This document shows positions 52,601 to 64,000 of a stretch of 64,000 nt of DNA, piece by piece (position 1 is the stretch's first letter; every line of letters begins with the position of its first letter). The notes under the pieces were generated by a model. It saw nothing but the letters and a program-made list of their open reading frames with translations. It did no database searches and had not been told where the DNA came from. Position numbers and translations under genes: made by a program. The stretch is from Onchocerca lupi (taxonomy: Eukaryota > Nematoda > Chromadorea > Rhabditida > Onchocercidae), in the NCBI GenBank assembly GCA_028564675.1, contig JAOVVO010000195.1, positions 54,311-118,310 on the forward strand, read 5' to 3'.

Positions 52601-55600
52601 ATGAAAATGAATAATAATTATTTCAGTGTAATCTTTGATTATCATTATTAGACAGATTTCAAAAGTCCATAATGTACATTTAGTACCTATCGAAATGCAT
52701 TTCATTCGGGTAAATTGTCGGAAATGTAAGGGCAGTTAGCATCAAAAGTGGTTATAATTGTTATTCCAATAGTCCGCCAAAATTTTTCTTTCCTAGCTTA
52801 CCGACGGATCGAATAAAAATTTTTCATGAACGTTGAAAAATGCTCAACGATGATAACAATAGCAATAACAATAATAATAACAATAACTATCCACTTCCAA
52901 GAACAAAAACTCATAATATTTTATTTATGGAATTTTTCAAAATGTGAGCAATTGCTCAAATTTCAGCAGATTTAATTTCAGTCGAAAATGATTAAAAAGA
53001 ATTGGTATGATGTTTATATTTGATGCAAACTTATTGGGAAGGGGAAAAAAATGAGGTCGGAAGGTTGCAGGAAATTAATATCTCGAGAGATTTCAACAGG
53101 TCGTCAAAAGGTAAATATGTGCATGGAGCAGTACGATCGAATATTTCGCTGTTATCGTGAGCCGTATAGTCCGGTTGATATTTTACATTATAAACCGACT
53201 GTTAACGGAAATGAAAGGACCAATTGCAAGGAGCATATAATTGTGATGTGCAATAATCAGGCAAATTTATGCAATAATTTTTTTTTTTTCATCATTCAAT
53301 TCTTGGAAAAAATACTTAAAAAAGAGCAAAACAGAACAAAAATGAATGATATTAATTAACACAATTTTTATTTCAACTAATTCACTTATTTTCTGCATAT
53401 TTATTAGTAGTAATTGACTGATTATATTTTCTGCCAAGTTAGAAATATTTAATTATTTTTCTTACTCTACAAAATATTCGATTTTATTATGATTTTCTGT
53501 CCAAATGGCTCAAATTTTTTTCTCAATCCAATACGTACATTTTATCATCTGAAAAGAATATACTTCCCGAATTTTTGGCTGTCTTTTCCGAATCACAACT
53601 TCCGCAGATAAATTCAAATATTGTATGAATTCAAGAATCATTCAGGGCTATATATATATAACTGATGAAAATATATGTACAACTGAAATAAAGATAATAT
53701 ATCCATGTGCAGACATTTGTTGTATTTACTCGACTTGATGGTGTCCTATTGTCGCAAGCTGAAATAGCGAAACAACTGGAAAAGGTGGTTAAGATGAGTG
53801 GAACTGGTGATAACACGGTAAATACTATTATTGGTGGGGCCAGTGTTGGTGATCGGGACGATGCGGCTAAATTTTGGAGTTTTATGAAGGGAGGTTCGAT
53901 TGCTAAAGTTTATTGAAATGTTAAAATTATATGTTTGCATATTCCTTCAAAAAATAATGCCAACTTTCATCCTTTCTACTTTTGTTTAATTTTAATTTAA
54001 ATCATCATAAATTAAAATATGCGTAATTTGTGTTGAATTTTTAGATAAACAGAATCAAGAATCATTTAATTGGATTCTTTCCGCTTCATTTGGCGTTTGC
54101 ATCGATCTTCATAGCGAAACGAAATGGTCTATGAACTATGAGAGCAATTTGGTACATCGTGGAATGCATTTATTACATGGCTTTGGCAGCAAAGCAATGG
54201 GTTTAAATCGATGGTATGATATGAGCATACAGGTAAAAATTGTCCTGGAAAGGAGCCCAAATTCGAGATGTTATTCCGAAAAGTTTAATATTTCTTAATT
54301 TTTTTACTTTAGTTGCTAGAGTGATTTTGGCGAAAATAATGGCCATTTAATTAATTAATCACAATTGAATAATCAAAAAAATTAATCACAGTTAATTGTA
54401 CAATATAAAATTTTGAAAATCCTATAGTGAAAAAAGGATTATTTCAACTCCTCATATTTTTAAAATTTTCTCTGGATTTTATAAGCTGTTCGACTTATTT
54501 TAAAAAAAAAAAAAATCTTTCTTTTTTAAACAGATTATTGTCGCAAGTGATGGAACAAATGGATTGTGCATTGAACATTCGGTTGCAGAAGGAATTGTTC
54601 TCATAAATTTGGTCGAATATGCTATGCAATTTGTTAAACGAAATGATGGGCAGAAAACGGTATGCTAAATTATTAATATCTTCCTCATATTTCCACTTAT
54701 TTCTTCGTTTTTAGATTCAATTTCAATTTGTCTTGAAAAGCAATTTCATTTTTATAGCTAACGGGATTTCTTCTTGATGAATTAGATGTTCCTTTTCGTT
54801 TCGTTCTTTCGTTTTAATTTAAAATATTTCGATAAAGAGAATTATTTTTGTTCAGCGGGATAATGTCAAAAATATCACACCACTACAACTACACTGGACC
54901 ATATTACCGCATGCTAAACCACTTCTACAAAAGCAAATTGAAATCTATAATGAGTAAGTTTTCGTATCTCATAATCATCAAGTTGATTTAAAAATACAAA
55001 TTTTAAAAGCTGAGAAATGAATTTGAAACCTAAAATTTTAACTTCGACAAAAAATTTGATTTGCTATCTGATGTTAATATTTTAATGACTACAAGTAGTC
55101 GTATCGATGCAGAATTGTGTGTGAGAATTCCTGAATATTTCGCAATATTCGAAAAATTTGACCAGAATCTTTGACATTTCTGGATTACAAAGCATAGAAT
55201 AGTGCCTGCTGTTCACAGTAATATTTATAATTCACACATCTAATACTTTTTAGTATTTGTTCTAATTTTTTTTTCTTCTAGTTTGGTGAATAATTTGAAC
55301 TTGCAAGTGCTAATTTTTGATGGATTTGGAAAAGAATTCATAAAATCGTGTAAGATCAGTCCAGATGGTTTTGTTCAATTGACGATGCAACTTGCTTATT
55401 ACAGGTTTTCTTCAATGAATTAATTAAATTCAATTCAGGGAGCATGTTTCACTCAGATATTTATACATTTTATTATATGGAATATGCCACAATTTACATT
55501 TCACGAAGTGTTTCTTAAATAAAAATTTCCTGGCAAGAATTTGCAGCATTACATTTTTGCATGTAGATTACACGGACACTTAGTGTCAACGTACGAAAGT

Positions 55601-56644
55601 GCGTCCATTCGACGATTTCGTTACGGTCGTGTGGATAATATTCGTGCTGCAACACCGGAAGCATTACGATGGGTGCAAGCAATGGTCGTGAAAAATAAGA
55701 CACGGGTTTATATATTTAAATTCAGAACTGTTATTCAAATTTTTTTGTTTTGAAAAAATTTTGAGACGACAAATTATACTTGAAGGATGATCACATTGAT
55801 GTAATAATCTTTGATGTAATCAAACTTTTAATTAAACGATTATTTCATTTTTTTCGATAACATAAAATTTTATTTTACTGCAAGAAGATATATTTTAGGA
55901 TGAGAAACAAAAACTTTTCGTGGAAGCAGTGAACAAGCAAGCAGAAATCACACTTGAAGTATGCTACTTATTAAATTTATCAGTTGTACATTTTTTGTTT
56001 TAACAAATGCGGTGTAGAATTTTACATTACGTCTAGTGAATCTCTAAAAGGTCATAAATTCAAGAAATCCTAAATTTTGCAAATCAAAAATTCTCGAAAG
56101 TCTTGCAGAATGTAACTGGTCATGGTATTGATAATCATTTATGTGCACTTCAATTGCTTGCTAGGGAAGAGGTGAAAAAAGGTTTGCTGCCAAAAATGCC
56201 AGATCTCTTTCTGGATTCTACATGGACCGAAACTATGCGATTTCCGCTATCAACAAGCCAGGTTTGTTTGTCAATTTTGTTTAATTATTTTTCTCACTTT
56301 TCTCACTCCAGAAGGACTATGGGCAGCGAAAAATTCTAATCCAAGTTTTATCATACCAACTTTATCACGTAGATATTTTTTTATGCAAATTACATGGAAA
56401 GCTGAATTAAAAACCTATTTTCCTTATTTCATTGCAGGTAACAACTCCTTCCTCAATCAGCGATACATACCTCTGTTATGGACCTGTCGTTAAAGATGGC
56501 TATGGTTGTTCATACAACATTCAACCAAATTCAATCATTTTTGCACCATCCTCATTCAAAAGTTGTCCAACAATAAATGCTGAACATTTTAAGAAATCAT
56601 TGGTTGATTCACTGTGTGATATTCAAGCATTAATAACGCAATAA
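49645..56644 (+). CDS. cha-1: Choline O-acetyltransferase (ChAT)
   Basis: Makes acetylcholine from choline and acetyl-CoA in the cytosol of cholinergic neurons. Exons: 49645-49701, 51693-51884, about 52156-52271, 52374-52427, 53071-53260, 53713-53893, 54045-54232, 54534-54659, 54856-54953, 55282-55404, 55567-55705, 55899-55958, 56109-56261, 56438-56644; about 625 residues, the family length. Family landmarks: PVPSLEHTLKRYLEYA near the N terminus, WLPEMYLKVRLPLPVNSNP, ANRWYD-like LNRWYD, the catalytic histidine in CIEHS (about residue 340), YESASIRRFRYGRVDNIR, LSTSQV and YGPVVKDGYGCSYN. The first exon (MGDKNYVIDKQNPTNDWYE) is inferred: it follows an acceptor and joins in phase 0. Two splice oddities: no AG acceptor precedes the WLPEMYL exon, and the intron after 53260 starts with GC. 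An all-canonical alternative (51867 joined to 52175) would remove the conserved WLPE segment. Confidence 0.94.
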
Positions 56645-57822
56645 TTTATTTTCACTACTGATAAAAAATTTCTGATGAGAAATGATAGAGCTTATGACGT
56701 ACACTTGATTTTACGCTTCGCTGTCTTAATTTTCCATCATGAAGACCTGGATAGTGTTTTTCTTTTATTTGTAGCAATGTAAGTCTAGTAAGTCAATATC
56801 GTGAAATTAAAATCGATTTAGAAAAAAGCCTTAGGATATTCATATATAGTTTATTACTTTTGACTAATTTAAAATAATTTGAAATTTTTGAACTGTTCTG
56901 TATAATATTTCGCATAGTTCTAAAAAAGATTATCCAGTATTAAAAAAGAAATCATTTTTATCATCTATATGCTTGTCTAATTTATGAAATTGAAGTAAAT
57001 AGGGATTTTTGCAATACATAGCAGATAGCACATTACTAATATTACTACTTATTAAGCTCAATAGTTCGTAATGTTTGTCTTCTACGTGCAGTGATTCTTC
57101 GCATCTTAGAAATGAAATTGTGAATTCCTTGATTGAGGATTGCAAAGTTTAATTTAATCTTTATTCATCTTGATAGATATTTGTAGAGGAATTATAATAT
57201 TTTTATCCAACAATAACTTTTTTAAATATCATTTGCTCATTGTAATTCCGGACAAATAACCATTTTCAATGCTAAAGTGCAAAATTTAATACTTGCAAAA
57301 TTTTTTCAGTTCCAAAAAAATTTCGTCTTATGCATTCAGATTGGTCATTATGTCAGTTGTGGACAAATGTATAGAAACTTCCTGTACAGTTTTATCAATT
57401 ATTTAATCAAGTAATCACTGATGTAGTTGAAGCATTATAATTAATAATTTGATAGCAATGAATAAATAATTCGATAAATTTCATTACAGATACCTAGATT
57501 TTAAAATTAAAGTTTAATTGTGGCGATGTAATCAATTCATTTTGAATGATGACATTTCTCAAGACGATCTATGCGCCCATCACCTTGTCCAGTTTACAAT
57601 AATGATACCAGGTTACATTTCGCATAATGACCAGACACTTTTAGTTAATCTTCGTTAAGAGAAGTAAAACGAGGAGGTCTGAATAATTGCATGATCGAGA
57701 GAGCATTCAAGACGGAAAAATGTCAACTTTTTTTCTGATCTTTGACATTCTATGTTTATCTATAAATATTGATCAAGAAATATCTTCTAGAATTTTTATT
57801 CATCATTCAACTGCATTTAATA
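56645..57822. other. Spacer between convergent cha-1 and orphan gene
   Basis: About 1.2 kb containing the 3' UTR of cha-1 (AATAAA at 57461-57466 is one candidate signal) and the short 3' end of the minus-strand gene. No coding sequence seen. Confidence 0.55.
57795..57800 (-). terminator. Candidate poly(A) signal for orphan gene
   Basis: AATAAA on the minus strand begins 22 bases after the stop codon at 57825-57823, which would make a very short 3' UTR. Confidence 0.4.
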
Positions 57823-60800
57823 TTAACCACACAGCTGATTGGAAGCAATCGTTGTAACAAGTTCAAATTTCAAATTACTTGGTGGTAATTGCTTTTCTTC
57901 GTCCATTACCTCCAATAACTTCATTTGTCGTAGTTGGATTTCCGGAACGCCATCATTTTCCCGCTTTTCTGGAAGAAAATTCCAGCTTATCAGTTAAATA
58001 AAAGTTTTGGTTCATTTAACTTCTTCATTCACTGAAATGAATTTAAGTAGCATTAGATAACAAATTTAATTCACATAAAATGTTTTCTTCGAATTCATAT
58101 ATGGAGTTCAGAAGCTTAAGTATCCTAAAATCAGCTCAAAAAATCAATGATTTTTTCGTCATTCATGTATCCGATATCCATAGCTTGACGATATTTTGAT
58201 ATAACGAACCTAAATATAGAAATATATTACCTTCTGTTTGATTGGTCATTGGGCTAAGCGATAGGAGGAAATTTTTTTGTTTAACCGGTAGCAGTTTTAA
58301 CCATATTGGCAGTGGAGATGGGGTGGCTACCGAATGTTGTGAATCCGGCTTAACTTGAGATTGTGGTGAAGCGTTTGATGCTGATGCTGATGTGGTACTT
58401 ATTACAGCTGTATTGCGAACAGTAGGCTGAGGTGATAACAAATCGAAATTTAGCTTTTCTATTTCTGAATGGCATTCCGGTTCACGATTTGAATCAAATG
58501 AATAACGATCATCATTGACAAACTTGCACGGTTCAATAACGAATGATGTCTCAGACTTCTGACTTGATAGGCTGCTAGAATCAGAGCATGACTTCCGGTC
58601 GCTTCTACTATAGTTTGTGGTATTTTCAGCAAACGTCTTTCGTTTGCTATTCAGTAGGGCTTTCAGATAAGATGAGGTACTTCGAAGCTCTTCCTCAACT
58701 TCATCGATCATAACATTCACTTTCTGCATCGCATTATCAAGCTTCCTCCAAGAATTCATTCTTTCAATTTCTGGTGTATCCATGGATTTTAAATGACGTC
58801 TAACAGTTGGAAAGGAACGTGAGGTGACTGTAACAGGATGCTGAGAGCAAGATCCAATATCAAGTGATGAACGATAGCATGTTTTTGGCGCAAATTCGAT
58901 TATCGGCATGCGTTTCACTGAAGAAGCAGTAATGCTCGAGATGGTACCATGAACAAAATCGGAAGGACATAGCTTCAAATTCATCGCTAATAGTCCTTCA
59001 TCAGCGACAAATGTCGGATACGACCAACAACGTGCTATGTATTCCGCCTTTATCAATACCCCGTCCGGTACCTATAATCAAATCGATAATGGCTGATGTC
59101 TGAAATTTTTTTTTGAGAATATGCATAAATGTCATATTTGTTGTCATTAATAAGAAAAAAAAGAAGAGAAAAAACAAACAAACAAAGTCTGATGAATATA
59201 AAAAAATACAAAGTTCTCGATTGAGCGATATAAGGCATAAACTATGATCTTTGAATTTTGAGTGACAAAAATTGTCGAGTAATGGACAGTACTATTTAAA
59301 TAGTTTAAAATTAAAAATGAAATCGAAAAATTAGCTATGGTAACCTTCATTTTAACTGCATTTATTTGCAGATTTTGCTGCATTTCACGTCTGCTTACAC
59401 CTTCTTGAAGTATCTAAATAATTTATGAATAATGACGTATAAAAATGACTTTAAGAAATATTGCTAGGAGGTTTCGTCTTAATAGAAATTTTTGGATTAT
59501 CTATCAAAATCTCAAATTACATAAAAATACACAGCAGAATTTGCTAGTAACAATTAATTAATAGAAAAATTTACAAACCACTTCTTTGAGCAAATGATTT
59601 CGCCAACATGTAATATTTTCGGAACAAAATTCATTCATATGCGCGAATGGTGAACGATATGTAGACAAATAATCGAATAAATTGTTTAATTGTTCAAAAT
59701 CACTTTGATTAGCTTCTCTCATCCATCTAAATTCGAGAATTAGCCGTAATATTAGTAAAAGTTATAATTATACAAAAGCTAAATGAGGATAATTAGTCTC
59801 TTGAAACTTGTTTTTCATCAAAGTTTAATACTGAGTGATAGAATTTCGAAATTTGAAGAGAACATGGAATTGCTGATGAGAATAAGTCGACAATGCAATA
59901 CAATGACATATTCGTCTCCTAATTATATCTCATGGCTTTGTCTGTTCTATCTTTTCTTTCTTCTTTGTCCATTTGTGTCCCTCCTTCATCTTTTTGTTCG
60001 AGAAATATTGACTAACTTTAACAAATTTTAAATTAGATCCTGTAAAGTCAAAACCCTAAACTGAATTAATGTATTCAATATATTATGCACATCATTCGCA
60101 TTTCTCTCAGTGACAAGTGATTAAGTGATAGCAAAAAAAAAGCAATTAGGAATCATGTAGTGCTGAAATTGTTTAATACACAATAAAACATTTAAAAGTA
60201 AAATATTCAGCAGTGTTTTATTTCTGGAAATGATATGCAATTATTCAATCGGTCATACTTGACTAATAAATCATCGTCATCGTTGTCTTCTTTTACATTT
60301 AGTAAGTCATAATATTTGGCCACTGCATTTTTATTTTGATTCTGCAAAGAAAATTCTTGAAAAATATGTTGCAAAACAATTGCATAAACAATCAACATAA
60401 TGAATTATGTCGGAGTTGATTCGATGATGATGTTTAGCAGAAGAAATAATGCTTCAAATTTTTTGAAATTTCGAGTTTCTTACGTTAGAAACCAAACCAT
60501 GCCGATGTTCTATCGAGGCAGCATCACGTGCTATAAGGCGCAATATAATGAGAACAAATTTCAAGAATCCACGAATCCAGAAAGAAATTGATTTTGTTCG
60601 AGATTTTTCATAATGATTCTTCCTCAGAAATTTCCTGTCAAAATACTATACCACGAATGTTTTCATATATTACAGTATCCCGAAATACTGACAATACTAG
60701 TGACATTTGAAATGACTCATATTTATAAGAAATAACATCTTACTTAAACATGCATAGCACAGAGGTCATTTCAAGAAATTATGTAAAGTATAAAACATTC

Positions 60801-62739
60801 AAGTGGGAAAAAACTTGCAAGTTTAGGGACTAAAAATCTTTGAAGGACTGATTAATATTAGCACTTACTTAGTTACTATTAATTCACGCCAAGATCAAAA
60901 TTCAAATCATCAATTTCCAGGGAATAATAAAGCAAATCTTTCTTACCTCACATTCGCCGTTTATTTCCAGAAAATTCCAACAAAAATGTTCAATACAAAT
61001 GAGCAATATGTTAGCATCAGATAGCAAGCGTGCATATGCTTGAATAAGAATCCATAAACGGATATAGCAATATTGTTCCTCGCTAAAATTGATCAAAGTT
61101 GCACACATATAAACAGGCGGCCGTGGTAGCTGCAACAATTGAATATTCAATTAAAAGTAAACAAAATCATTCATCTGCTTATTGAAAAGAAATTTATGCT
61201 AACAATACATAGCAAACAATTAATTATATCTTGAACTAGTCCTAAATTTTACTTTGAGATAAATTTACTCAAAATCAATCTTTTGCCAAATAGCCTACCG
61301 ATATGTCATCATTCACAAACAAAGGCATCATCGCATGTATGCTGCACATTTTCGCCAGTATCCGATCGATTAGCAAACTTACTGTCCGTGTATCCGTGAT
61401 CGCATCCATTTGAAGCAGTGAATCGACTAATTTACCCCATGAAAATTGCATATTTTGCATAATTCCGTACTCTTTTATCTCTCCTAAGCTATCCAGTTCG
61501 TTGAAAGCCATTTCAATGCGCTCTTCGCAAAACATTTGCAGAAGTTTAAGCCTAAAATAGCTTAACAGTGTTTCTCTTTTACAAAAAAATTGTCCAGTGA
61601 TGAGTGGAATTTCAAATGATTAAAGCAGTTTGCTAGCTTTCAATAATTTTAAGTCCCAATGATTCAGATATTCATGATCATTTCACATTGCAGTACTTCG
61701 TTGATTTAGTAAGATTATATGATACAAAGATTACATCATACTGTTTGTTGTATTATTAATTATGCATAAATGATCATTGCGCGATTGGTAGCATTATGTA
61801 AATCAGCGAAGAGTCAAGTTGGAATTGATCCTTGCTTATATCTGTTTTCACAAAATTGATATAAGTTTTTCTCAATGGCTATTTTTAAAATAATTTTCAG
61901 GTCTAATTGTTGAAATATTGATTGGTATTCATCAAACGTAGGTATAAGTTTCATTACGTTCAAATGTAGCGAACTCGAGTATTTAAGTATCGAGGTACTG
62001 GAGACATCATGGAAAACATTAATCGAAATGAAGATTATTTTTGCAAAAGAGCATTGAAAGACTGAACCCTGATAACTGTTCTTCCAAGAAGCGTAGCATT
62101 GCTTGTGATTTAAGGTCACGAAATTGATCGCAATAATAAATGGCCTCAATATGATGACCACAAGCCCATAAAAGCACCGGTGGTGCACGCTCGTCGCATA
62201 TTATCGACATTGTTTTTGCAATGTCAACTCGTTTCAACAGCATTACTTCATCCAAATTAATTTCTGTAAAATTCACTAAAATGTCAATTTAGCATGACTA
62301 TTAACATTTCATTTTGAGCAATTTAAAGTTGAATAAATTTGTAAAACACAATGAGTAACACATTTATATGCTTCCAACATTTGCATAAAATATTTATCAT
62401 TTTCTTCATAGAAATTGGTAACTATGAATTTATATAAAAGTAAAATTCGAAATAAAGTAATTATTAAGTTCGACTACCTGATGGTGATTTTGGCCATTCA
62501 TAAAGCGAAGGAAGTGAGCCTGAATTTATTGGTGCAAGTAACGGAAAACCAAGATAATATGCTGCAATAAGTCGAGCAAAATCAATTGATCGATCCGAAA
62601 ATGGATCTTTTTTGAAAATTTTCCACGAGTTTTCGAGATGAATATGAATTGAGGCATAAGTATTTTCAGGCACCGACATCACAAACCATAATGTTGATTT
62701 CTGGAAAAATAAATTTCGAATTTTTTCAATTTTTAACAT
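57823..62739 (-). CDS. Unrecognised protein, about 778 residues, ten exons
   Basis: Function unknown; I do not recognise the family. Minus-strand exons: 62739-62478 (or 62700-62478 if spliced from farther upstream), 62263-62068, 61997-61842, 61551-61299, 61129-60947, 60341-60259, 59726-59579, 59413-59345, 59071-58231, 57968-57823. Every join keeps phase, which supports one real gene. The first two thirds look helical and globular, with leucine-rich stretches (LDEVMLLKRVDIAKTM, QAMLRFLEEQLSG, LLIDRILAKMCSIHAMM) and an acidic run EDNDDDD, with no signal peptide or clear membrane span. The long ninth exon encodes VPDGVLIKAEYIARCW and then a Ser-rich, likely disordered region (SDSSSLSSQKSE). The end is QLRQMKLLEVMDEEKQLPP...NQLCG. 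The third exon ends AACAG before AT rather than GT. The first ATG is uncertain because a strong acceptor (TTTTTCCAG) immediately precedes codon 14. Confidence 0.72.
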
Positions 62740-62996
62740 AAGTCGTTTTGGAACAAACTAACGTATAATATATACGATCTAAAGTCTGAAATGCTTATTG
62801 CGCAGGACAAAAATTACGTTTTTAAATTTGCAAGAGCTTAGATGCCTTAAATTAAAAATCGTCCTCATATTGTCAAGGACTTGAAGAATAAAAAAACATG
62901 TGAAATCAAGTGATAAATTTTAAAAAGTGGTAAGGAAAAAACAGCAACAGCATGGGGTTGAAAAGAAAAGGAAAATGCAGGTTGCTTGCAAAATTT

Positions 62997-63014
62997 GATT
63001 GCATGCATGCAATC
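62997..63014. repeat. Perfect 18-bp palindrome
   Basis: GATTGCATGCATGCAATC reads identically on both strands. It lies about 260 bases upstream of the orphan gene ATG and could be a dimeric transcription factor site or chance. Confidence 0.8.
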
Positions 63015-63902
63015 GCGTAACGAATAAGCAGCTTCGGTTGATGCTACTTGCTTCTTTCCCTAGCAACGAAATCTCTTGTTTTCCCGATCCTTATAAATTG
63101 ATTTCATTAATGCTTTTTCCCATTAATCAATACTGGCAGCTAAATTCGTGAATGGTTGAACTTTAATTGTTAACTAAAAGCAGAAAAAAAGCCAAATAAA
63201 TTGGAAAGAACAGATTAAGATTAACTGGAATTTGAATTTGAATTTTAAAGTCAATTCTGCGTTTCCTAAGCACGAATCGAATTGATAATAGTAATATGGT
63301 TTTGTTTGGATCAAAATAAAATTTTAAGCAAGTAGACATTTAAGTTATACGGTACACTAAATCATTCGAAAAAATCCATTTTTCAGGATTTTGAAAAAAT
63401 TAATGAATCTCAGCTGATGATGAAGTATTTTTTCATATTTTCTAAATTCGATTTTTATGAAATTTTGAAATCGTTTCATTTTACAAAATGTTGGTTTGAT
63501 CTGCCAAAATATTTCATTGCTTCCATTGGATTTGCGGTGAAGTATACAGCAGTTGAAAATGGTTTACATATATAATATTGAAACTGCTATGTTATTGTTC
63601 TCATTTTTGGCAATTTATTGAACGATTTCCATTTAATGTAGTCGTTCTCATCAACTTTTACAAAATATATATGCTGTTTTTTTTTAAACTTTTATGAAAA
63701 TTAATGAAAAATTCAAATATGCTTAAATGAAGTGACACAAAAATTCTGTGCTAAATGAAAGCATTTAGTGTGACCAATAACTCAATGTTATTTCAAAAGT
63801 CATTTGTTGGCTGAAACTTAATGTAATTTGTTTCTTCCCTTCAATCTAAATAAAATTATATTTTTAAACTAAAAGTCTAAGTCTATATTATTATTATTAC
63901 CG

Positions 63903-63907
<5 letters not shown>

Positions 63908-64000
<93 letters not shown>
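63908..64000. repeat. ATT/TTA trinucleotide microsatellite
   Basis: Uninterrupted TTA units run to the right edge of the window, preceded by a shorter ATT cluster at about 63885-63900. The array continues beyond the window and may mark an assembly break. Confidence 0.97.

Larger units (their letters stand above)
62740..64000. other. Upstream flank of orphan gene
   Basis: About 1.26 kb. No coding exon found on either strand. It contains a perfect 18-bp palindrome (62997-63014), a GC-richer patch with a 12/14 match to the RFX X-box near 63054-63067, and a terminal ATT microsatellite. The promoter or first exon of the minus-strand gene may be here. Confidence 0.5.

Noticed and set aside
1..64000. 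CRISPR arrays, bacterial operons, rRNA or tRNA genes, intact transposons
   Set aside because: No repeat-spacer pattern, rRNA-like block or full transposase/reverse transcriptase frame was seen; tRNA genes were not screened computationally, so a single one could be missed.

Overview
The window is AT-rich eukaryotic DNA with short-exon, multi-intron genes, GT-AG introns usually ending in TTTCAG-like acceptors, frequent poly-T tracts and simple repeats. The protein-coding content (CRIB-domain PAK kinase, calcineurin A, a C1/RA/SARAH RASSF protein, and the vesicular acetylcholine transporter directly followed by choline acetyltransferase) points to a nematode. The large spacers and the degree of divergence from Caenorhabditis suggest a parasitic, probably filarial, species; the species assignment is inference.

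Layout: (1) 1-1708, minus strand, the 5' half of a group I p21-activated kinase, running off the left edge before its kinase domain. (2) About 16.8 kb without a recognised gene, holding simple repeats, two small tandem duplications, a GC-rich hairpin and several GC-richer islands. (3) 18466-26343, plus, calcineurin catalytic subunit A in 13 coding exons, with what looks like a second copy of its penultimate coding exon. (4) 29721-32892, plus, a RASSF1/5-type Ras-association protein in 12 exons. (5) About 12.8 kb of non-coding DNA that is the candidate regulatory region of the next locus. (6) 45734-56644, plus, the cholinergic gene locus: unc-17 (2 coding exons) then cha-1 (14 coding exons). 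(7) 57823-62739, minus, an unrecognised 10-exon gene convergent with cha-1. (8) The right edge ends in a long ATT/TTA microsatellite.

UNC-17 loads and CHA-1 synthesises acetylcholine, and their adjacency matches the conserved cholinergic locus in which both are normally transcribed from a shared upstream non-coding exon. PAK, calcineurin and RASSF are signalling proteins with no evident operon link here. Exon joins were made by hand; reading phase is consistent across every join except one cha-1 intron that lacks a usable AG acceptor. The orphan gene also needs a non-canonical (AT) donor. I found no undescribed multi-gene system; the most interesting points are unusual splice sites, the duplicated calcineurin exon, and the orphan gene.
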